7,501 nucleotides of DNA, taken from the NCBI GenBank assembly GCA_903958265.1, contig CAJBSQ010000362.1:1-7501 (forward strand). Reading direction: 5' to 3'. The DNA is from an uncultured Planctomycetaceae bacterium. Lineage in GTDB: Bacteria > Planctomycetota > Planctomycetia > Pirellulales > UBA1268. A program made the translations under genes and the position numbers. Shown here one piece after another: positions 1 through 5,814 of the stretch. Below the pieces are notes generated by a model. The model worked only from the letters and a program-made list of their open reading frames with translations. It did no database searches and had not been told where the DNA came from. Each line of letters opens with the position of its first letter. Position 1 is the stretch's first letter.

Positions 1-1
1 G

Positions 2-103
2 CCTGCTCTGCTCGCTCTCCTGCCCGCTCGGGCGGCAGCACCCGCCGCCGACGCCGGGGAGGCCGCGGAGCAGGTGGACGACGATCTGGCCCTCGCGGCG
101 TGA
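2..103 (+). CDS. C-terminal end of an unidentified protein (partial)
   Basis: An open frame enters from the left edge and ends at TGA 101-103, leaving 33 residues rich in Ala, Leu, Pro, Asp and Glu (ending LALAA). The tail begins hydrophobic and turns acidic, with a DDD run, and no domain can be recognised. The frame is believable because it is open with high-GC codon use and because a strong hairpin begins two bases after the stop, as expected at the end of a transcription unit. The start and most of the gene lie outside the window. It could be a chance open frame, since such frames are common at this GC content. Confidence 0.4.
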   Translation, partial: PALLALLPARAAAPAADAGEAAEQVDDDLALAA

Positions 104-104
104 G

Positions 105-129
105 TCCCGCCGGCCGGTCGGCCGCGGGA
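105..129 (+). terminator. GC-rich hairpin after the first stop codon, possible terminator
   Basis: TCCCG, one bulged C, then CGGCC (105-115) pairs with GGCCG then CGGGA (120-129) around the four-base loop GGTC. This gives about ten base pairs with a single bulge. It begins two bases after the TGA at 101-103. No T-run follows (next bases TCGCCGTTGTG), so it is not a canonical intrinsic terminator, although U-poor hairpins are common terminators in high-GC bacteria. The pairing is seen directly and the role is inferred from position. Confidence 0.45.
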
Positions 130-198
130 TCGCCGTTGTGCCGCCCGCCGTCCGCGCGGTACTCCCCTCCTTTCGCCTATTCCCGCCAGTGGTGACTC

Positions 199-849
199 AT
201 GAAGCTCAGCATGCGCCGTCTGTTTCAGCTCGCTCTCCTCCTGGCCGCCGCCGTGCCCGCGCCGCGGCTCCTCGCCGACGGTGGCGAGCGGGTCGTCAAC
301 CTCGCGATGGAGGATCAGTTCAAGAATCGGCACGAGACGCTGCGGATGCGTGGCGACGTGGTGGTGCTGGTCTATGCCGAACGCAAGGGGGCCGAGGCAT
401 CGATGGCGCTCGGCCGTAGGCTGCACGTGCATTTCCACCCGCAGGCGGCCCAGGCGGCGGCGACCGAGTGGTCGCGGCAGCCGGTGGTTGGCCTCGCCGG
501 CTGGCCGGCGGGGAGCGCCCCGCCCGATGTGCACGTGATTCCCGTCGCCTGCCTGCCCGAGGTGCCCAAAGCGCTCGAGGCGGTCGCACGGTCGCGGTTC
601 CGCAAAGACTCGCAGTTTGTGTCGGTGTGGCTCGACTTCGAGGACACGATGCGGCAGCGGTTCGGCGTCGTGCCCAACGAGCCCAACGTGGCCCTGATCG
701 ACACCCGCGGCTGCCCGCAGGGGGTGATCTCAGGTCACCTCGACGAGGTGCGGTTTGCGGAGGTGGTCACGGTGATCGACCAGCTGCGGCTGCGGTCGCT
801 GCCGGACCGCACTGCCGCGATCCCCGCCGCAATGACCACGGTCCGCTGA
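199..849 (+). CDS. secreted thioredoxin-fold-like protein lacking the CxxC motif
   Basis: The 216-residue protein opens with a signal-peptide-like segment: basic MKLSMRR, a hydrophobic core about 8-20, and possible cleavage after LLA at 26. It is therefore probably exported. The mature part has a thioredoxin-superfamily outline: a DQF segment near 39, strand DVVVLVYAERKG at 53-64 where redoxins carry their CxxC, and a C-terminal VPNEPNVALIDTRG (158-171) resembling the cis-Pro strand and the 'LID..G' hairpin. The CxxC position reads ERKGAEA. The only cysteines are C118 and C172, so classical dithiol chemistry is unlikely; a binding or scaffold role, or chemistry using isolated cysteines, is possible. 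ATG 199 is preceded by GGTGA at 191-195, rather close. ATG 211 is an alternative start that keeps the hydrophobic core. The fold call is by pattern only and no precise family is recognised. Confidence 0.7.
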   Translation: MKLSMRRLFQLALLLAAAVPAPRLLADGGERVVNLAMEDQFKNRHETLRMRGDVVVLVYAERKGAEASMALGRRLHVHFHPQAAQAAATEWSRQPVVGLAGWPAGSAPPDVHVIPVACLPEVPKALEAVARSRFRKDSQFVSVWLDFEDTMRQRFGVVPNEPNVALIDTRGCPQGVISGHLDEVRFAEVVTVIDQLRLRSLPDRTAAIPAAMTTVR

Positions 850-856
850 GGCGAAC

Positions 857-1774
857 TCACGGCCGGCTCCGCTCCTTCAGCCGCCGGCTGGCGCGGGTGA
901 GCGTGTCTCGCTCGGCTGTCGTGAGGCTTCCCTCGCCGGTGCGGCTGATCTTCGCCAGGATGCGGTCGACCTCCTCGTCGAGCCGGGGGTCGTCGCCCGG
1001 GCGGACGGAGAGCGGCCGTTCGTCGTCTGGGCGGACGATCCGCATCCGTCGCCGGCGGGCCAACCAGCCGGCCGGCACGCTCGTGAGCCCGTCGAGCTGC
1101 CAGCCCCGCCAGGCGTACATGAGCCCGAACACGGCGCCCCCGAGATGGGCGAGGTGGGCCACGTTGCCGCTGCCCTCGGCGGCACCGCGGACATCCGAGA
1201 CGAGATACAGGATTCCCAGCGCCCAGACGGGCACCGGCAGGACGCCGTACACGAGCACCGTCTGCTTGGGGAAGTACCAGATGAAAGCGGCGAGCACCGC
1301 CATCACTCCGCCGGACGCGCCGACGAGGCGGCCCCCCTGGCCGCCGAAACCCTCGCCGACCACCCAGGCGAGGCCGGCGAACACGACTGCGGCGCAGTAG
1401 AAGCGGAAGAACTCTCCCCGTCCCGTCACGGCCTCGAGTTCCCGGCCAAAGAACCAGAGCGTGAGCATGTTGAACAGCAGGTGCATCGGCGAATACTGGT
1501 TGTTGGGCTGCTCGAGGCTGGGCCCGTCGTGCAGGAAGCCGTAGCTGAGCAGCGACCAGAAATGCTGCGGATGAGTCGGCAGGTCGGATCGCAGGCAGAG
1601 CAAGTCGTTCAGCGAGACCCGCAGCGAGAAGAGTTCGCGGAACAGATCACCGGTGAGAATGAAGTTGGCCAGCCAGATCGCGATGTTGAGGGCGATGATC
1701 GCGTTGACGGCCGTCCATTCCGAGGCGTACGCGGAACGGCGATCGGAGGAGTAGCCGCGATCCTGGAATCCCAT
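857..1774 (-). CDS. rhomboid family intramembrane serine protease
   Basis: The 305-residue protein is a rhomboid, an inner-membrane protease that cleaves transmembrane substrates within the bilayer. Six hydrophobic segments lie at about 23-40, 97-114, 122-140, 150-168, 172-194 and 205-225. The active-site elements are present: MHLLFNM with H98 and N102 (oxyanion side), GASG with nucleophile S154, and AHLGG with general base H210. An extended L1-type region (WSLLSYGFLH) precedes TM2. After TM6 come a basic linker (ARRRRMR) and a 40-residue tail (about 262-300: LDEEVDRILAKIS...LTTAERDTLTRAS) resembling the DUF6576 module of some bacterial rhomboids. The frame stays open upstream to an ATG at 1873. 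I chose ATG 1774 because MGFQDRGY matches the usual start of planctomycete homologues and the extra 33 residues are Pro/Gly/Arg-rich without conserved character. There is no clear ribosome binding site. It converges with the thioredoxin-like gene and the stops are 7 bp apart. The substrate is unknown. Confidence 0.93.
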   Translation of the reverse strand: MGFQDRGYSSDRRSAYASEWTAVNAIIALNIAIWLANFILTGDLFRELFSLRVSLNDLLCLRSDLPTHPQHFWSLLSYGFLHDGPSLEQPNNQYSPMHLLFNMLTLWFFGRELEAVTGRGEFFRFYCAAVVFAGLAWVVGEGFGGQGGRLVGASGGVMAVLAAFIWYFPKQTVLVYGVLPVPVWALGILYLVSDVRGAAEGSGNVAHLAHLGGAVFGLMYAWRGWQLDGLTSVPAGWLARRRRMRIVRPDDERPLSVRPGDDPRLDEEVDRILAKISRTGEGSLTTAERDTLTRASRRLKERSRP

Positions 1775-1839
1775 CGCCGATTGCCGCCGCCTGGCGGGTC
1801 CACATGACGGAGGCGGAAAGCCGCCTTGCCGAAGGCCGC

Positions 1840-1869
1840 ATCCTACGGCCGGCGGGAGCCCAGGGGCAA
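1840..1869 (-). promoter_or_regulatory. candidate promoter for the rhomboid gene
   Basis: On the minus strand TTGCCC (1869-1864) and TAGGAT (1845-1840) are separated by 18 bases and match the sigma-70 consensus at 4 of 6 positions each. Transcription would start near 1833, about 60 bases before ATG 1774. The -10 box overlaps the loop of a short inverted repeat, GGCCG (1834-1838) and CGGCC (1846-1850), which could be an operator or chance in GC-rich DNA. Planctomycete promoter consensus is poorly known, so this is a weak call. Confidence 0.22.
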
Positions 1870-2003
1870 CCATGGCGGACCGGTGCGGCGGTTGCTGCCC
1901 GGCGGGCCAGCGCGTGTGCTACGCTCTGGCCCAAAGATTCCGGGAGATGCTGCCGAGCCGAATCGGCCTCCGGATGTTCGTTTCACGAAAGGGCATGACG
2001 ACG

Positions 2004-3200
2004 ATGGCCACCAATGGCGGGCTGGGCAGGAAACTGCGGATGGGGATCGTCGGGGGAGGGCAGGGCTCGTTCATCGGTCGCGTGCATGTCACGGCGGCGG
2101 TGCTCGACAACCGGGCTACACTCGTCGCCGGGGCGTTCTCCAGCGATGCGGCCCGTGCGAAGGCGAGTGCCGCCGACTACGACGTGCCCGAGTCGCGTGC
2201 CTATGGCTCGTGGCAGGAGATGCTTGATCGGGAGCAGACCCTGCCCGTTGGCGAGCGGATCGACTTCGTGACGGTCGCCACGCCCAATCACCTGCACTTC
2301 CCCGTGGCGAAGGCGGCGGTGGAGGCGGGCTTTCACGTCGTCTGCGACAAGCCACTCACGCTCACGCTCGCCGAAGCCGAGCAACTCGCCACGGTGGTGG
2401 CGGCCGCCCGGTCGGTGTTTGTCGTGACCCACAACTACACCGGCTATCCCCTCGTGCGGCAGGCGCGGGAGATGATCCTGGCGGGCGAACTGGGTGAGAT
2501 TCAGGCGATCCGCGCGGAATACATCCAGGGCTGGCTGCGGACGCGGCTGGAGAGCGAGGGGCAGAAGCAGGCCGCCTGGCGGACCGACCCCACGAAGAGC
2601 GGCGTGGCGGGCTGCTTCGGCGACATCGGCACCCATGCCTACAACCTCGGCCGCTACATGACAGGCCTGCTGCCCGAGGCGATCAGCGCGAGCCTGAAGA
2701 TTTTCGTGCCCGGCCGGTCGCTCGACGACTACGGCCACGCCGTGATCCGCTACGAGAACGGGGCGCTGGGCACCGTGACCGCTTCACAGATCAGCCACGG
2801 CCGCGAAAACGACCTGCGGATCCAGATCGACGGCACCCTGGGCAGCCTCGAGTGGCACCAGGAGCAGCCCAACGCCATGACCGTGCGGCACAATGGCAAG
2901 CCCCACATGATCTACACGCGGGATCCGAACGCGCCGTTCACGAACGAGTCGGGCAAGGCGGCCTGCCGGCTGCCCTCAGGCCATCCGGAGGCCTTCTTCG
3001 AGGCCTTCGCCAACGTCTACCGCGCCGGCTTCGATGCCATGGCCCAGGCGGCGACGGGGGGCCCGATCGAGAAGAAAAACACCGTCTATCCAAACATCCA
3101 CGACGGCGTCGAGGGGATGTACTTCATCGAGCAGTCGGTCGCCTCCAGCAAGACCGACGGCAGTTGGCTACCGCTCAAGCACCCGCTGGCGAGGCGCTGA
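2004..3200 (+). CDS. Gfo/Idh/MocA family NAD(P)-dependent oxidoreductase
   Basis: The 398-residue protein has the two-domain layout of this family. An N-terminal Rossmann domain carries the nucleotide loop GIVGGGQGSFIG (about 14-25), ATPNHLH (92-98) and the CDKP motif (114-117) whose lysine is normally catalytic. The C-terminal alpha/beta domain carries GCFGDIGTHAYNL (about 204-214), with D207 and H211 in the usual substrate-site positions. The HNYTGYPLVRQAREM segment (143-157) marks a subgroup I associate with sugar or cyclitol oxidation; the substrate cannot be named. No Tat or Sec signal is visible, so it should be cytoplasmic. The frame is open back to ATG 1872, but those first residues are Cys/Arg-rich and unlike the family. 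ATG 1995 and ATG 2004 are both plausible. I prefer 2004 because AAAGGG (1988-1993) lies ten bases before it but only one base before 1995. The exonuclease gene follows after 4 bp, suggesting co-transcription. Confidence 0.93.
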   Translation: MATNGGLGRKLRMGIVGGGQGSFIGRVHVTAAVLDNRATLVAGAFSSDAARAKASAADYDVPESRAYGSWQEMLDREQTLPVGERIDFVTVATPNHLHFPVAKAAVEAGFHVVCDKPLTLTLAEAEQLATVVAAARSVFVVTHNYTGYPLVRQAREMILAGELGEIQAIRAEYIQGWLRTRLESEGQKQAAWRTDPTKSGVAGCFGDIGTHAYNLGRYMTGLLPEAISASLKIFVPGRSLDDYGHAVIRYENGALGTVTASQISHGRENDLRIQIDGTLGSLEWHQEQPNAMTVRHNGKPHMIYTRDPNAPFTNESGKAACRLPSGHPEAFFEAFANVYRAGFDAMAQAATGGPIEKKNTVYPNIHDGVEGMYFIEQSVASSKTDGSWLPLKHPLARR

Positions 3201-3204
3201 GCCC

Positions 3205-4017
3205 ATGGCTTCCTCCGACACCAGAACCTTCGTGTTTGACATCGAGAGCGTGGCCGACGGAGACCTCGTCTCCCGGCTGCGGTATCCGGGTGAGGGTCTT
3301 GCCGCCGAACCGGCGATCGCGAGGTACCGGGCCGAGCTCATGCAGGAGAATGGCAAGGACTTCATCCCCTACACCTTCCAACTGCCCATTTCGCTGGTGA
3401 TCGCGAAGGTGGCGAAAGACCTGTCGCTGCAGGACCTGATCGTGCTCGACGAGAAGCACTCGCGGCCCCATGAGATCACGCGGCTCTTCTGGGACGGCTG
3501 GCGGAAGTATCAGCGGCCGAAACTCATCTCGTTCAATGGCCGTGGGTTCGACATGCCGCTGCTCGAACTCTGCGCCTTCCGCTACGGCGTGGCGATCCCC
3601 GACTGGTTCGCCGAGGATGCGCGAAACTTCGACCAGCCGCGGTATCGCTACAACACGGCGGCCCACTTCGACCTCTACGAATGGCTGACCAACTCCGGCG
3701 CGTCGCGGTTCGCCGGCGGGCTGTCGCTGGCGGCCAACCTGATCGGCAAGCCAGGAAAGATGGAGGTCGCGGGCCACATGGTGCAGGACCTCTGGGACGC
3801 CGGAAAGAAGGCCGAGATTCACGACTACTGCCGTGGTGACGTGCTCGACACCTACTTCGTGTTCCTGCGGTCGCGGCTGCTCGCCGGCGACATCGACCTC
3901 AAGCGGGAGCAGGCGCTCATCGAGCACGCCCGCGGATGGATCGAGGCGAAGGCCGCTGATTGCCCAGGCCTCACCCGCTACCTCGCCGCCTGGGGCGACT
4001 GGAAGAGTCCGTACTGA
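3205..4017 (+). CDS. predicted 3'-5' exonuclease, PolB-exonuclease-like (DNA_pol_B_exo2 type)
   Basis: The 270-residue protein is a stand-alone DnaQ-like (RNase H fold) exonuclease of the kind related to the proofreading domain of family B DNA polymerases. All three metal-binding motifs are visible: ExoI FVFDIES with D12 and E14, ExoII FNGRGFDMP with N111 and D116, and ExoIII YCRGD with Y208 and D212 (YxxxD arrangement). HFDLYE (154-159) and GLSLAANLIG (172-181) are also typical. No polymerase domain follows, and the length fits a free-standing enzyme. The catalytic set looks intact, so it should degrade DNA or RNA from the 3' end with two metal ions; its cellular role is not established. ATG 3205 is chosen because the family motif starts within ten residues of it, and GAGG at 3191-3194 could serve as ribosome site. 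It lies 4 bp after the oxidoreductase stop, so the pair is probably one transcript despite unrelated functions. Confidence 0.9.
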   Translation: MASSDTRTFVFDIESVADGDLVSRLRYPGEGLAAEPAIARYRAELMQENGKDFIPYTFQLPISLVIAKVAKDLSLQDLIVLDEKHSRPHEITRLFWDGWRKYQRPKLISFNGRGFDMPLLELCAFRYGVAIPDWFAEDARNFDQPRYRYNTAAHFDLYEWLTNSGASRFAGGLSLAANLIGKPGKMEVAGHMVQDLWDAGKKAEIHDYCRGDVLDTYFVFLRSRLLAGDIDLKREQALIEHARGWIEAKAADCPGLTRYLAAWGDWKSPY

Positions 4018-4049
4018 GCATCAAACCGGCTCGGGCGCATGCTGGGGCA

Positions 4050-4093
4050 CCGGCCCGGGGGCGGCCGGACGCATGAGTCGGCTTCGATGCCGA
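4050..4093. terminator. two GC hairpins between convergent genes, possible bidirectional terminator
   Basis: The 108-bp gap between the convergent exonuclease and Lys-rich genes holds two perfect short inverted repeats. CCGGCC (4050-4055) pairs with GGCCGG (4063-4068) around a 7-base loop, and TCGGC (4078-4082) pairs with GCCGA (4089-4093) around TTCGAT. Neither has a T-run on either strand. Their position between two converging stops makes a termination role reasonable, but short GC stems also arise by chance here. Confidence 0.3.
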
Positions 4094-4125
4094 GAGCAGC
4101 CGCATGGCTAGCTCGCCGCCTGTCG

Positions 4126-4488
4126 TCACTCGCTGATCGGCTCTTTGACGAGTTGCACGAAGTGGTGAACCCGCGACGAGCCGATCAGTTCGGCAACCTT
4201 CTTGTCGGCCGCCTTCTTGTCGGCGTACTCGAACAGGGCGAGCCGCTTCATGCCTTGGTTGAAGACGCCCCAGTAGGCCTTCATCCGCACTTCCTTGGCG
4301 ACCTTCTTGCGGGCGGGCTTCTTTTCGCCGGGCTTCTTGGGCTCCTTGACCTTCTTCTCCTTGACCACCTTCTCCTTCGTCACCTTCGCCTTGGCGGCCT
4401 TCTCTTTCGGAGTCTTGGCCTTGTCGCGGGCCTCCGCCGCGTCCGACTGAGCCCGCAGTTCCTTGCGATTCACAACTTTTCGAGCCAT
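4126..4488 (-). CDS. small Lys-rich planctomycete protein with pentapeptide repeats
   Basis: The 120-residue, very basic protein has two parts. Residues 23-66 contain 19 lysines in 44 positions and include five successive pentads of the form KxxK(E/A): KTPKE, KAAKA, KVTKE, KVVKE, KKVKE (25-49), followed by a Pro/Lys stretch. Residues 68-118 form a compact conserved-looking module (KAYWGVFNQGMKRLALFEYADKK... to FVQLVKEPI) that I recall from planctomycete genomes as a protein without assigned function. The basic tail resembles histone H1-like bacterial proteins, so nucleic-acid or ribosome binding is a reasonable inference but not demonstrated. There is no signal peptide, membrane segment or cysteine. 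The start at ATG 4488 (MARKVVNRKE) has GGAG only two bases upstream and AAGGA at 13 bases, both poorly spaced. The gene diverges from nadA and converges on the exonuclease gene. Confidence 0.85.
   Translation of the reverse strand: MARKVVNRKELRAQSDAAEARDKAKTPKEKAAKAKVTKEKVVKEKKVKEPKKPGEKKPARKKVAKEVRMKAYWGVFNQGMKRLALFEYADKKAADKKVAELIGSSRVHHFVQLVKEPISE
4342..4416 (-). repeat. five in-frame 15-bp tandem repeats coding for KxxK(E/A) pentads
   Basis: On the + strand the units begin at 4342, 4357, 4372, 4387 and 4402, each exactly 15 bases and each ending CTT. The first two share CTCCTTGACC and the third begins CTCCTTCGTC. The fourth and fifth are more diverged in DNA but keep the protein pattern. 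Read on the coding strand the units give KKVKE, KVVKE, KVTKE, KAAKA and KTPKE. The decay toward the protein N-terminus suggests older copies there and recent duplication near 4342-4386. Confidence 0.8.
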
Positions 4489-4539
4489 GTCTCCGTCGCC
4501 GTCCTTCCGTCTGGGGGTGAATGCGGATGAGAAGGGGAA

Positions 4540-4545
4540 AGTATA
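4540..4545 (-). promoter_or_regulatory. candidate -10 box for the Lys-rich protein gene
   Basis: On the minus strand the bases read TATACT, five of six matches to TATAAT. Transcription would begin near 4533, giving a leader of about 45 bases before ATG 4488. No good -35 hexamer is seen 16-18 bases upstream (the region reads GCTGCG or similar), so the call rests on the -10 box and on its symmetry with the nadA box. Confidence 0.35.
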
Positions 4546-4550
4546 GCGTG

Positions 4551-4581
4551 TTGGGAAGCCTTCGCAGCGGCCGACTATACT
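4551..4581 (+). promoter_or_regulatory. candidate nadA promoter close to the start codon
   Basis: TTGGGA (4551-4556) and TATACT (4576-4581) are separated by 19 bases; the -10 matches the consensus at five of six positions and the -35 at four. The expected transcription start near 4588 is about two bases before ATG 4590, so the nadA message would be leaderless or nearly so, which agrees with the absence of any Shine-Dalgarno sequence (TTCTCTGCC precedes the ATG). The 8-bp stretch CTATACTT (4575-4582) is the exact reverse complement of AAGTATAG at 4539-4546. Confidence 0.42.
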
Positions 4582-4589
4582 TCTCTGCC

Positions 4590-5732
4590 ATGTCGATCGC
4601 CGCCCCCGACGTGCCGCTCGCCTCGCCGTTTGCCGCCTATCGCGGCCTCGACGACGCCCTGCTCGACGACCGCATCGAGGCGGTCCGCCGCCGGATGGGA
4701 TCTCGGCTGGTGATCCTCGGTCACCACTACCAGCAGGATGGGGTGATCGACCACGCCGATTTTCAGGGGGATAGCTACCAGCTTTCGCGGTCGGCGGCAG
4801 AGCGGGCCGGGTGCGAGGCGATCGCCTTCTGTGGCGTCCACTTCATGGCCGAAACGGCCGACATCCTCGCCAACCGGCCTGACCGGGTCGCGGCCCGCGG
4901 CGGCCGCCGGGTGGCCGTCGTGCTGCCCGACATGGCGGCCGGCTGCTCGATGGCCGACATGGCGGCGATCGAGCAGGTGGAGGACGCCTGGGCCGACCTC
5001 GGCACCGTGGTCGACACCTCCGACATCACGCCGGTCACCTACATCAACTCGGCCGCGAGCCTGAAGGCCTTCTGCGGTCGCCACGGTGGCATCGTCTGCA
5101 CCTCGAGCAACGCCCGGGCCGTGCTCGAGTGGGCGTTTGCCCGAACCAGGCGAGTGCTCTTCTTTCCCGACCAGCACCTCGGCCGCAACACGGCTCGGGC
5201 CATGGGCATCCCGCTCGACGAGATGGCCCTCTGGAACCCGCACGAGCCTGCCCTCGGCGGCAATCCGCGGGCTCAACTCGAGAACAGTCGGGTGATCCTC
5301 TGGCAGGGCCACTGCAGCGTGCACGCGATGTTCAAGCCGGAACACGTCGACGCCGTGCGGGCGAACCTGCCGGGAGTGAAGGTGCTCGTGCACCCGGAGT
5401 GCTCGATGGAGGTGGTCGACAGGGCGGATCTCGTCGGCTCGACGAGCTACATCCTCGGCCAGGTTGAAAAGGCTCCGCCGGGTACGAGCTGGGCGATCGG
5501 CACGGAGCTGCACCTCGTGAAGCGGCTGGAGAAGAACCATCCCGAGCAGACGATCCGCTTTCTTTCGCCGGTGATGTGCATGTGCGCCACGATGTATCGC
5601 ATCGACCTGGCCCACCTCTGCTGGAGCCTCGAGCACCTCGAGCGGGGCAAGCCCGTCAACGTGATCCGCGTGGACGATGAGACGGCGAAGTGGGCCGTGA
5701 CGGCGCTCGAGCGGATGCTCGCAGTGTCGTGA
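4590..5732 (+). CDS. nadA: quinolinate synthase NadA
   Basis: NadA condenses iminoaspartate with dihydroxyacetone phosphate to quinolinate, the second step of de novo NAD synthesis, using an oxygen-sensitive [4Fe-4S] cluster in the cytoplasm. The 380-residue protein shows the expected landmarks: LGHHYQ (43-48), the first cluster cysteine in AAGCSMAD (C119), the second in WQGHCSVH (C242), HPEC (268-271) in the substrate site, and the third cluster cysteine in MCATM (C332), with C330 beside it. It is somewhat longer than E. coli NadA (about 347 residues), partly through a WNPHEPALGGN segment (215-225). The frame extends back to ATG 4521, but that start would add an Arg-rich stretch across the divergent promoter region. 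ATG 4590 (MSIAAPDVPL) gives a family-like N-terminus. No nadB or nadC lies in the window, so the NAD genes are scattered or iminoaspartate is made otherwise. It diverges from the Lys-rich gene. Confidence 0.97.
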   Translation: MSIAAPDVPLASPFAAYRGLDDALLDDRIEAVRRRMGSRLVILGHHYQQDGVIDHADFQGDSYQLSRSAAERAGCEAIAFCGVHFMAETADILANRPDRVAARGGRRVAVVLPDMAAGCSMADMAAIEQVEDAWADLGTVVDTSDITPVTYINSAASLKAFCGRHGGIVCTSSNARAVLEWAFARTRRVLFFPDQHLGRNTARAMGIPLDEMALWNPHEPALGGNPRAQLENSRVILWQGHCSVHAMFKPEHVDAVRANLPGVKVLVHPECSMEVVDRADLVGSTSYILGQVEKAPPGTSWAIGTELHLVKRLEKNHPEQTIRFLSPVMCMCATMYRIDLAHLCWSLEHLERGKPVNVIRVDDETAKWAVTALERMLAVS

Positions 5733-5814
5733 CGGCGAGAGCCCATTCGACATCCATGGATCGCCGGCTCGGGGGCGGCAAAAGTCGCGTCGCCGGGCGA
5801 GGAGTTCGGCCCGC

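Noticed and set aside
1838..1846. The 9-mer GCATCCTAC occurs at 1838-1846 and again at 7079-7087, each upstream of a minus-strand gene and containing TAGGAT on that strand
   Set aside because: Many 9-mers repeat by chance in 7.5 kb. The second copy lacks a usable -35 element, so a shared regulatory site is not supported.
1872..2003. N-terminal extension of the oxidoreductase from ATG 1872
   Set aside because: The added residues are Cys- and Arg-rich, include no Tat or Sec signal, and precede the Rossmann loop by far more than is usual; a later start fits the family and has a better-placed purine-rich site.
1983..2738. A 251-codon minus-strand frame inside the oxidoreductase gene
   Set aside because: It lies opposite a well-supported Gfo/Idh/MocA gene and has no recognisable domain.
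5733..5814. Inverted repeats between nadA and alaA: CGGCGA (5733-5738) with TCGCCG (5761-5766), and the palindrome ATCCATGGAT (5752-5761)
   Set aside because: The first pair is six bases with a 22-base loop, and ten-base palindromes of this kind are expected several times by chance in the window. Neither has a T-run, so no terminator is called.
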